This document shows positions 47,201 through 57,535 of a stretch of 64,000 bases of DNA, one piece after another (within the stretch, counting starts at the first letter, position 1; every line of letters starts with the position of its first letter). The DNA is taken from NCBI GenBank assembly GCA_022496185.1, contig WTXG01000016.1:310001-374000 (forward strand), read 5' to 3'. The notes under the pieces were generated by a model. That model was not told the origin of the DNA and searched no databases. It worked only from the letters and a program-made list of their open reading frames with translations. The stretch is from Multifurca ochricompacta. Its lineage: Eukaryota > Basidiomycota > Agaricomycetes > Russulales > Russulaceae. Position numbers and translations under genes: made by a program.

Positions 47201-47583
47201 ACCTGAAGGGACTCATTGAGCTCTCCCACTCCTGCGGCCTGTTCCAATAGGTCTTCATGCTGCGTAGTAACCTGGACAGATTCTGGACCAAGAGCCACAT
47301 CCACGAACAAGGAGACTGACCACATTCTTTATCTGTTTCGAGACATCATCAATACCATAATTTAGTTTTGCGATAGCAACGGATATGTCCTCTTTTGCGG
47401 GTTCCAAGCCGGTAGACTTTGTAGGTCTAGATGAACCAAGTGGTGGTGGGTAAGATTCACCGGCAAGGACTGCATTGGCATAGTCGTTTGCATCGAAGTT
47501 GGGAGATGCGAAGACAGCATAGTCTACAGGATTGTCAGGGAAGAAAACGTATGGCTTGGGAGCAGAACGTACGTGCCTGTCAT
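44277..47583 (-). CDS. COG5: Conserved oligomeric Golgi complex subunit 5
   Basis: Subunit of the COG tethering complex for retrograde vesicle traffic within the Golgi. The proposed first exon is 7 nt (47583-47577, ATGACAG), spliced through a GC-AG intron (47576-47524) to give MTDYAVFASPNFDANDYANA, the usual COG5 start. Then YGIDDVSKQIKN, LQVVREGLDALDVSLEK, RLQRLQQVSDVLRRSFRFTI, HIPLRSINAVAVHIPFIDSA and SKVTADMECMVLEGLAQL. NQPLLATSLQTAHNLRLLPD follows through a second GC-AG intron (46543-46482, donor gcgagt). Further on come WANALWSRLTNLIDDMAGAC, SPETVLILRALSTFEALYLS and a C-terminal helical region (DLYAILRPSVVDMTETYGRI; WVEEHTEEEALTLIDGGL). Single-base breaks occur at about 46024-46028 (KDPVS to VVFLDEAMK) and 45571-45580 (YLSRA to MNESVGQAF). 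It is divergent from the YggS-family gene, 268 bp away. Confidence 0.9.
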
Positions 47584-47851
47584 AGGACTTTGGATAGTAT
47601 CAACAGTACTCCCTTGCCCCTGGGTGTATGCGCACAGTGCAGCTCGACACGCTAGTGTTCCGTTTTCTCCCTTTTCAAGAAAGTATAACAGGAACAGCTT
47701 TGTGCTTTTGATGCTCGGGTTCTCAGCTAGCTGTTGCTGTTGCCCTACTGATGGTTAAGGCGTGAGTAAAAAGTACGGTCATTGCGGGGGTTTTGTTTTC
47801 CCACAACATTCCACTCTGCTCCAAAAATTATATTATTATTGTTATCGTTAG

Positions 47852-48991
<1,140 letters not shown>

Positions 48992-49955
48992 GTAGGCTGT
49001 TGTGGTTAGCTCAGTTGTTCTGTAATCAATCAAGTAGTTCGGGTGTTTAGACAATTGCTCAAACGCGCAGACAGATGAGATTCCTAGGTCAAGTAATATA
49101 CAAAAGCTCAAGACTACTGTCTTGTAGTCAGAGAGCCTCACTCAGTATTTATGCAGAACAAAAGGGACGACATCATACGCTGCCTAGATCGAAGTCGTCA
49201 TAAAAGTTTGGAGTATGTAGAATGAAGCGTCATAGGAGAAGAGACAATACAAGGGAGATCTTGTTATCTTATCTCGCTCCGTGTGATGATATTGATCCGC
49301 TTTGTAATCACAAGTCACATGTTTATTTGCCCCACGCTACCTTCCCCCACAACCGCATGTTTTCTTTCTGATGTTCGTCTCGTCTCGTCTTGTTCCTTCC
49401 CAGATCCATTGCCCAAGCGTCTCAGGCGGGTTCCTTGAATCACATATAACGTTCCTGATCCACGCATACTTCGGAAACCGCTTTTCCTCGCTGCATATCC
49501 GAGCACACAACGGGCGAGCGACATGCCTTTCGAATAATTTTAACCCTGGGGATACAGTGACTACAGAGATGAAAATTAGCCAAATTTCGCAAGGTCACTG
49601 TGCGTGCGCTTTCATTCAACAATCGAGAAGGCCATGGTTGACTCCACTCCACCCGAATACAGTCAGCCTCCACCAACGCCTGCTGATGCAGGTCGAGACC
49701 CGGACGGTTTGGAGTCGGTGTCACGTGCTTATATGACTGTGATACCTGTTACCGAATTTCTACCATTTTATTTTATCTTATAATCCCTCTCCTCAACTCA
49801 ACCCCTGGTGTGCTGCTCTGGCGCCCGTTAATGTGTATTCGTATAATGCTGCTGATATTCCGGGTGTTTCTCCAACACGCGGAACACGCGGTCCAAGCCC
49901 TCCCCCATTAGCCCGGGATACGGAAGGATCTACTGAACATGGCACAATGGTCCCA
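48992..49955. other. Intergenic region, no gene seen
   Basis: Nothing recognisable; bordered on the right by the terminal-inverted-repeat element. Confidence 0.5.
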
Positions 49956-49972
49956 TAAGGCATAACACGGGT
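49956..49972 (+). repeat. Left terminal inverted repeat
   Basis: 17 bp, perfect inverse match to 50889-50905. Confidence 0.85.
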
Positions 49973-50888
49973 CACACCGCGGGTAATTTTACACACACCG
50001 CACCCGTAATCTGTCACATCGTACCTGTTAAGACACCGAACCCGCGGGTACGGTTAAAACCTGTGGGTTTTATTTAAATGTCACGTGTTGGCACACTGTG
50101 GTGTACCAGATAGAAACTGCAGATATCATACTACAATGTATATGTCTAAACTACGGAGCCAATAGCTGAGGACAGAGAACTGCTAGATGTAGACTAAAAC
50201 AGGCAAATGAAGAAGAAATACATACATGGATCACCTGCAATAGATCCACCAGAACTTGATGACTTGCAGTGCTTTTTGAATGGGAGTGAAATAGCAGCAG
50301 CACCATGTTTTGACAGCATGTTTGACAAACTTCACAGCCTTCTTGGCAGCCTGTGTGGTGCTTGAGGTAACAGAGAGGAGTGAGGGTGAATGGAGAATAG
50401 GTGATTTAGGCATGAGGTGTGAGATGAGGTTGAAAAGACTGGAGTGAATCGCTTGATCCTATACTGGATGATACGCACTTTGTGGTCCCAAAATATCCAC
50501 CAGAATTCTGGTTGAGAGGGTAGATCGCATGCTCATCTCAAAGGGCTAAGCGGCAAATGTAGTGGTAGCATGGATACCTAACACAGCAGAGTCGGACATG
50601 ATCAGTGGCATTATTATTCCCATGGATCAAAGGACGACAATCATGACACAGTCCAAAGGAGTTCACAGAAGACCAACCCAGAGCACAAAATACTAACCCA
50701 TAGCACTGAAAGTCAACGAGCCGACATTAAGTCATTTTATCATCATGTTGTTGCTGATGTAGATGTAGGTTACATCTACATCATAATATACAAGTACAAA
50801 CCCGTGCCAATCCGTGACATCGCGACTACGGGTACGGTATTGCCGCGGGTGCTAGCTAGGAATTCACACCGTACCCCGTACCCGTGAA

Positions 50889-50905
50889 ACCCGTGTTATG
50901 CCTTA
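50889..50905 (-). repeat. Right terminal inverted repeat
   Basis: 17 bp, perfect inverse match to 49956-49972. Confidence 0.85.
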
Positions 50906-51502
50906 CACATGGATGGCATGACAATCGGGGTGAATCAGCCCCAACCCTTCCCTTCCGTGGGCGTGGGGTCAAGGGTCACTGAAATAGCTCAAGTCACGTG
51001 TGACGTCAAAGGGAATATCTTCAGCATCAATGCATCTCCCCTGCATCTCCCCATCTCCCCAAGGTGTCACTACTTCCTCCACAAACCAGTGTGGCAGTAT
51101 CTCAACAAGACGCAACACGGCTCTAGCAGAACCATCTTACCTTCTGCCCCTTCATGGCTTATAGCCACTATCGGAGAAATGCCCCTGGTTGGGGAACTCA
51201 ACAAGTGCATAGACACCCTTGCACCCTGGTTCATCATCGACTCACTCCACTTCTTCTAGTTCCAACTAGGAGCACCCCCAGTGCCAAACTACCAGCCACT
51301 GCCGACATGTGAGCACCCCACCTTATTGAGAAAGGTCAAGTTAATGGTGCCGTATTTACATAGGGACAGGACAAGACTTCTATTCTGCCCATGCCATGGG
51401 AGGCGACCCGTAAGCCCCATGATTGTGTCACAAAATAAATCTCATCGGCAATGGCCAGTATGTTATACCAGAATACCATATCCCGTCTTTCTTCGGGCTT
51501 AG
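50906..51502. other. Region upstream of the CipC-like gene
   Basis: Contains an unsupported 116-codon frame (50909-51259) and probably the promoter and first small exon of the CipC-like gene, which I could not place. Confidence 0.4.
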
Positions 51503-52469
51503 GTGGTGTTGGGATCCATGAAGCCAACAACTGGCATCGTCGCGCCTACGCTGGTCTCGTATGTCATCCATCGATCTTCACCCAGCCTTGAGTTTTTCAT
51601 GTCGGGTCAAGGGCGAGGTCACGCGCATGTTGCCGCAGGAAATAGGTGCTGCTGCCGCCTATGAAGCATATCGTCAGGTCAAATACGGTAGCGGTACGTA
51701 TCAATTTCTGCATGGTGACTACGAACGACAACGCGAAGCAATGGAGGGACTCGCCATAGCTGAAGGTATGACGCTATCAATCCATCGCTTCATCTTGCTT
51801 GCGTACTCACGCTCCACGTGATCGATTCTCACATTGTCATCCATCCAAGTTGTCCGCTTGTGGCAAGACACGGGCCGCGCAGTTGACCAATATGGTTTGC
51901 AGGTCGCCTGTGATGGAGCGGCTGCAACAGTCAATCGCATAATTACCCAGCGTGAAGTGGAAGATGTACAAGGCTTTGGCATGGGTTTCGGGACAGGCTC
52001 TTATCGTGACCGCCGAAATTCATTCAATGCGTATCCTACCTCCGGTTACGCCAGCTCCACCGGGTACGTCCCGTCGGTGGGTCATGGCAGTATCTATGGG
52101 GGAACAAGCACCCTGGGGGGCGGTAGCCCTTTAATTATTGGTGGGAATATTCCAGCTAGTCCTATGATCACGAGTGCCATACCCGTCCCGGGTTCCCCAT
52201 TTCCTCCCATCGGTAGCGGGGTTTCGTATATTGGTAACCCAGACTCGATTGGCATGCCTATGTCATACGGTGGGTACGTGGGCTCATACGGCGGTACCCC
52301 CGGATACGACTTTGGTGGTTTGCAGTTAGCAAGCCCGGGCGGTTATTCTTTGGGCGGTTATACCGGCTCGCCAACAATCATTATCCCACCTCCGGAGAGT
52401 CGTCGTCATCGCCATCGTCATCACCATCACCACCACCACAGGCGGCACCACAGTCACGATAGATATTGA
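51503..52469 (+). CDS. CipC/DUF3759-like protein with Gly/Tyr-rich and His-rich tail, first exon not located
   Basis: Resembles fungal CipC-type (DUF3759) stress/antibiotic-response proteins, whose molecular role is unknown. The exon 51503-51558 encodes GIHEANNWHRRAYAGL, like the family's N-terminal DEA-Y motif. The helical core is RMLPQEIGAAAAYEAYRQVK, FLHGDYERQREAMEGLAIAE, then after an intron (about 51765-51848) VVRLWQDTGRAVDQYGLQVA and CDGAAATVNRIITQRE. The second half is a low-complexity Gly/Tyr/Ser/Pro tail (GYASSTGYVPSVGHGSIYGG) ending in an Arg/His run with seven consecutive His near the C-terminus. Acceptor ag at 51501-51502 implies an upstream exon carrying the ATG. The splice near 51560-51640 is uncertain. 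Confidence 0.72.
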
Positions 52470-53110
52470 TCACGCCCAAACTGGCGCTGTGGGCAATCCC
52501 ACCTGGTGAAAGGGGTTGAATCGACTTTGACTGGAACGTTACTTTGTATGATAGATGATACTGATGAGCCACAGCCCTATACTATGTCAAGTGGGAAGAT
52601 TTTCTCGACCTCGGCCTTATGATGATTACGTGACTATTTATTACCGCGTTTTTTTTCCCCGTCTCTACTGTAGTGCCTCTGGCATCACCAGAGCGGTGTA
52701 AATAAATAAATAATTGTGTATACAGGATCTAGCGTTGGGGTATTGGGTGACGTCGCCGATCCTACGGCCTTGTGCGTGGTTATGTGGAGTTTCGGAAAAG
52801 ACTATGCCGACGCTTACTGTTGAAGACATAAAGGATCACGGATGAGGATGAGGGGTGGGAGGAAACGACATGACATCATATATATATTTTTCGGGATAAC
52901 TAGTTATCTTTCGTTCTCCGCTTTGTCAGAACGGCCCGCTCCCCGCTTTGAGCGACGTTTTAATAAAGTAATAATGTCCCACGGAAGAACACAGGCAACA
53001 ACTAACAAATCGTGGGGTTGGCTTGTAAGACGCGCTGGGATCGGGATAAACAACTTAATTATTCACTTCCTCTACTTCCTTACTCTTCATCTCCATCTTC
53101 CACCTCTAAA
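52470..53110. other. Intergenic region, no gene seen
   Basis: About 640 bp between the CipC-like gene and MPC2; no coding signal. Includes the MPC2 promoter, with an AT-rich stretch at 52880-52890. Confidence 0.55.
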
Positions 53111-53707
53111 ATGTCTGGAGCAGCAGCAAGTGCATCGGCATCTAAATTTCAAGCGTTTATGAATCACCCAGCTGGTGCGCTGTCCGTCTGACTTTGTTTT
53201 GTCTTCGTCGCATTCAATGTCGTGGCAGGACCCAAGACGGTCTTTTTCTGGGCTCCCATGATGAAATGGGGTCTTGTTGCTGCAGGACTAAAGGATCTCA
53301 ATCGACCCACCGAGAGACTTTCCATATCCCAAAACTTAGGTACGTAATACCCTTTTTTTTTTAATTTGGTGCTGGCGCTGATTGAGCTGGACCTCCCCCC
53401 CCCCTTCCCGCACACACACAGCACTCGCGGCGACCGGCATCATTTGGGTTCGCTACTCGTTCGTTATCACTCCTGTAAATTACTCGCTTGCGGCGGTTAG
53501 TGTGTGTCCACCGGTCCCGAGTTCGGTTCTCATACATCTCGCGATCTACAGGTGAACCTTTTCGTCGGGTCAACCGGCCTTGGTCAGCTCGCGCGCATTG
53601 CTCAGTACGTTTCGCTGCGTTATTTTGTTTTTGTTCTAATTCAGACGTGTTGTGCTAGTTATCGGTACAACCAGAAGGGGGTGACATCCCCGACTGTTGC
53701 GGCCTAG
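53111..53707 (+). CDS. Mitochondrial pyruvate carrier subunit (MPC2 type)
   Basis: Inner mitochondrial membrane protein that imports pyruvate as a heterodimer with an MPC1 partner. Exons: 53111-53174, 53229-53339, 53422-53495, 53552 to about 53605, and a last exon from about 53659 to 53707. Translation: MSGAAASASASKFQAFMNHP, then GPKTVFFWAPMMKWGLVAAG (family signature), LKDLNRPTERLSISQN, LALAATGIIWVRYSFVITPV, NYSLAAVNLFVGSTGLGQLA and RYNQKGVTSPTVAA. The NHPAGPKTVFFWAP...K(W)GLV pattern and the N-Y-S-L-A motif place it with MPC2/MPC3. Length of about 115 residues is normal. No frame break. Confidence 0.94.
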
Positions 53708-53967
53708 TTAATGTTGAGTGAGAATATACTCCGCACTTTGCCTCAAGAGCCTATAGGATAGGTACATTTTGCTGAGCGGTGACCCGAGGTCAATGACAAT
53801 ATATACGCGAGTCGAACCAATGAGTACTACATAGAGTGCCGTGCCTTACTTTACAGTGCTAAATACTAAGATTTCGAGACATCGCAAGAATAAAGAAAAA
53901 AAAAAACAGGGTGGAAAGACGGCTCACACTATCGCATGTGATCCATTCTACTCATCTCGCTACATCC

Positions 53968-54695
53968 CTACTGCGCGCGTTCTCCCTCGCGCGAGTTAAC
54001 GTGATCCTCGTGGGGATCACTTCCAGCTGCTGCTGTCTCTCCAGGTCCGGAGAGACTTTCCACCGCGCTGCGCGCGATGGACAACCAATTTCCTTCACGC
54101 GCGCGTCCAAGCGCATTCGCAACAAATCGCTGAACGTGTTGAGAAGGGCTGATAGTGTCCGCAGAGTTCCACTGTTGCTCCTCGAACTGCCATTCCCAGT
54201 GTTGATCAAACGACTCCCATGCTTGCGGTCGTTGCTTTGTCCGTTGGCGACTGCTCCGTGTGGTACCTGTGGCATCTTGCCCCTGCCCGTTGAACATATC
54301 CAAGACCATCCCGGTGAGACTCGGAACGATGCCACCGCCACCGTTACCTCCGCGAAGAGCCACGCTGCCGCCGCAGATGCGGCAGCGGTGATGATCCCCC
54401 ATTTGATCAACCATGTGGTTGTACGGATAAACCAAGTTGCTGTACGCACTGCACTGGCGAGCGCTAAATAGGCGGCTAGGAGTGTGATGAGAGGTGGAAC
54501 GATCTTCTGAGCGTCCCAGTCGGATGGTTTTGACGATATCAGCGCGGAACCCAGGCCAATTAGGGCGCCGAAGAATGCGAGGCCATGCCCTATGAGGATG
54601 AGCAACGCGTTGTACACAGGTGGAGGGAGGGAGGATGAAATGTATGCAAGTAAAGGATCGAGAAAGGGTATCGGTTGGGGGGGAACGTTCGGCAT
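53968..54695 (-). CDS. Apq12-like nuclear pore assembly/ER membrane protein
   Basis: Small membrane protein resembling fungal Apq12 (nuclear envelope/ER, needed for nuclear pore biogenesis and membrane fluidity). It starts MPNVPPQPIPFLDPLLAYIS. Two hydrophobic segments follow: VYNALLILIGHGLAFFGALI and PPLITLLAAYLALASAVRTA, then FIRTTTWLIKWGIITAAAS. At about 54350-54356 the frame should shift by one base: the alternative frame continues GGNGGGGIVPSLTGMVLDMF, KQRPQAWESFDQHWEWQFEE and WLSIARSAVESLSGPGET and ends at 53968, while the uninterrupted frame gives an unlikely basic tail. The hydrophobic domain assignment is moderate; the C-terminal disordered region is not diagnostic. Confidence 0.7.
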
Positions 54696-55289
54696 AACGG
54701 AAAGTAGGAAAACGGGGGTTAAGTTTGGGTTTGGGCGATCGTGGTTATGAGGAGGAGGGGAGGAAGGGTGGGGAGAGAAAGGAGTTGTAGTTGTGCAAAC
54801 GCAACACTACCACACACAGACAGACATGGTACTTGCGTGTGTGTGCACGCAGCCACGCAGCACACCCTATGGCGCCAATTGGCCGGGCTCAGCGTGACAT
54901 GTACGGCTTCGTGACAACTGAAAATGAAGAAAGTCTGGGCTCTGTGACAACCATCACGCCTAACTTCCAATTTCGCTCTCGGCAATGTCCGTGACCCCAT
55001 TTTTTTTACCCCTACTTGCCGCCGTTTATGGAGACATTGGTCTTACTACTTGGATAGATTGAGATGGATCCAATCGGCATTGGGAATATTTCCTTTTAAT
55101 TCTCGGCGAATTGATTGATTCTCTTTTTATTTAAACCCCGCATTTATGCCAGCAAATACTAACAAACATATATGTTATAAGAATGGGGTACGTCCTTACG
55201 GACCAACTGAACTAGGCTTGTCAAATCCCCTCTCAACTCCCACATACTTATCCTCTACTCACGTCTTCCCTCCCTTTCATAAACATAAA
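54696..55289. other. Divergent intergenic region, no gene seen
   Basis: About 600 bp between the Apq12-like gene (-) and the small zinc-ribbon-like gene (+). Probably holds two promoters; no coding signal. Confidence 0.5.
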
Positions 55290-56019
55290 ATGGCTTTGAA
55301 GAGGAAGTTCGACAAGGACACTGTTAGCGAGTCTGACCGTTGTGTAGGTTTTTCTATGGGCATCGCGCCGACGCGTCGGAATTAATACGCATGCCATCAG
55401 TCGAAGCAGTTGCGTTGTGTCCCCTTCCCATCTTACCAAGCGGACGCGGATGTGGCTATGTCTGATGCGTCGTCAGACGTGTCTCTTCTTGAGCCGATAA
55501 TTTCTGAGCAGCATCATATGCGCCTAGACTCGGATGCCAGCACTTCTAGCGGCTCCGATTTTGGCGACGGTGTGTCTATCTTGTACCTTGCGTTTTGGAG
55601 TCCAAGTTCATCGCGAAACGCATGTAGCCCCCGCATATCCTTCCTTTAGCTTCTGCCCCAACCCATTCTTTGGATTGGATGGTTCAGTCGACACCGAATC
55701 ACACAACTTCTCAAGATATTCGTCTTCCCCACCCCACGAAAATCTGTCGGTTTATTTGAGCCGAAGAACAGTTTCCTACATCATGGGTTAGTGCCCTCAT
55801 CTTGGCTTGATTGATCCCAATCACCCTGGCTGTCGAATCTATGCTAATAGAACCACTCTTGTTTCTGCCTCTCCCTGCTTTTGTCGCGTCTCTTGCAGGA
55901 ACTGCACCCAAATACCAAAACTTCGTGTCGCCTGTGCTTCAAGTTCACACGGACAACGTTCAATGTGGAGCCATTGCGAACAATGTGGCGCTATTGAGAT
56001 GATCGACTCTGACTATTGA
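55290..56019 (+). CDS. Small conserved-looking protein with C-terminal zinc-ribbon-like motif
   Basis: Function unknown. Exon 1 (55290 to about 55343) encodes MALKRKFDKDTVSESDRC. Exon 2, after an acceptor near 55399, gives SKQLRCVPFPSYQADADVAM, then an acidic Ser-rich stretch (DSDASTSSGSDFGD). A middle part (DTESHNFSRYSSSPP) follows, and the last exon after 55899 is NCTQIPKLRVACASSSHG, QRSMWSHCEQCGAIEMIDSD, Y-stop. Cysteines CTQIPKLRVAC and CEQC form a plausible four-Cys zinc site. The Trp-Ser-His-Cys-Glu-Gln-Cys-Gly segment is unlike random sequence. The exon around 55655-55790 is provisional. Confidence 0.6.
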
Positions 56020-57501
56020 CCGCCTCTCTTGATCACGTCTCTGCCTAATCCCGCCCTCACTCATTGTCCAGCATCGACACTAGCCTTGTTTATGCTCTCT
56101 ATTTGCGCTGTAGTACTACCACCTACTCCTGGCCGCCATTCGACCCGACCTCAGCACCTTCAGCACCCTCAACCATTACCGAGCCGCCAACTCCACCATC
56201 GCCGGGTTAAGTCGAGCAAGTCCAATGTATCGACACTTTCCTCGCCTCCGCCACCATGTACAACATCAAGACTCCGGCTCTGAGTCGCAATGTCATCGAA
56301 TAAAAGGTGGGGGCGTCAGTGTGTTCTTGTGTCATGCTATCTGGTTCGTGTCTTCGGTTTCATGAAGCGAACAATATCAACCTCTGCGTATGTTATATCA
56401 CTCATCACACCACACTGAATCATCTCTACCCTCGTCCCATCCTCGACTCTATTCGGATTTGCGCATTCGGATCCGTCATGTATATATTCTTGTCTGCAAA
56501 ATTCTTCTGCGCTGTTGTCTTTGCTCCAGAAGTTGACGTGTGATTCGTATCAACTAAGTCGACCCTTGACTCTTAATAATAATATTGACCCCTTACCAAA
56601 GTGGCTAGAGTACGGCTTTGATTTGGGGATCTGGTTACATGTTGTCATAATATTGCATTTGAATCAGAGGGAAGCGATGGGCTATGTAGCAGTTGCCATC
56701 ATTGCTGCCATATAACCTAATAACGATGAATCGAAGTAGCGCCACTGCACATGCCGGTGGGTATGATAGCCAGACTTTTTCTCGTTTTCGACAACAACGT
56801 CAATATTTACCCAGCGCTGTCAAAAAACTTGAATAGTAAAATTGGGCGCAGTCTCGGCCTATATATGTATCCTCTGTTTATTTAGCCCCCCTCTTTCCCC
56901 CCCCCCCCCCCACGACATGATAAGACACGACCGACCACCAACCAACACTTACTTTCTTTCACTTATTTTAGCCGTGAGTTCGGCAGCGGCCCGTACCCGG
57001 ATATTGGCGCGCGCGACCCCCCCCCCCCTGCTAGTCCTAGTCCCTAGTCCTTTAGTCCCAGTCCCAGTCCCAACCAACCCAACCACCCCAAAAAAAAAAA
57101 GAACAAGGAGGGTGCTGACCGACTGGAAAAAAACTCTGGTTGAGGTGGAAGAGGAAAACTGAATCATCTGTGTGTGTGTGTGCATCGTGATCAATTCATT
57201 TCAATTCCCCAATTCCCACCCACTCCCACCACACATTGCATTGCATTGAATGGAGAGAGAGGGGGGGGGTGACGGGGGGTTGGGTGAATGAGACTGAGAC
57301 TGGGGGACTGGGGGGGAAACCGGAACGACGGTGGAAAATAAAAAGGGGGGCCGGGAGGGGGAGGGTTAGGTAGGTGGTTTGTGGTTACCCTCTCTCTCTC
57401 TCGTAAATAAATTCTTTTTTTTTTTTTATCGAAAACGTAATTGAATATGCGAAGGAGGGGAGGGGAGGGTTGATTCCGATACCGAACCCCCCCCCGATAC
57501 G

Positions 57502-57533
<32 letters not shown>
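57502..57533 (+). repeat. (AAT)n microsatellite
   Basis: About ten tandem ata/aat units. Confidence 0.9.

Positions 57534-57535
<2 letters not shown>

Larger units (their letters stand above)
49956..50905. mobile_element. 950-bp non-autonomous element with 17-bp perfect terminal inverted repeats
   Basis: TAAGGCATAACACGGGT at 49956-49972 is the exact reverse complement of 50889-50905. Both ends are dense in CCCGT/ACGGG subterminal motifs (49971-50060 and 50800-50888), as seen in cut-and-paste transposon ends. The interior (50070-50790) has no transposase-like frame; the longest open frame is about 60 codons. The outermost TA could be a TA target duplication, and no longer flanking duplication is visible. 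Most consistent with a MITE or internally deleted DNA transposon; superfamily not assignable from one copy. Confidence 0.72.

Noticed and set aside
50909..51259. 116-codon frame just right of the inverted-repeat element
   Set aside because: No recognisable family and no splice context; possibly a remnant, but not supportable as a gene.
53911..54471. 186-codon plus-strand frame
   Set aside because: Antisense to the Apq12-like gene, whose hydrophobic pattern and start are more convincing.
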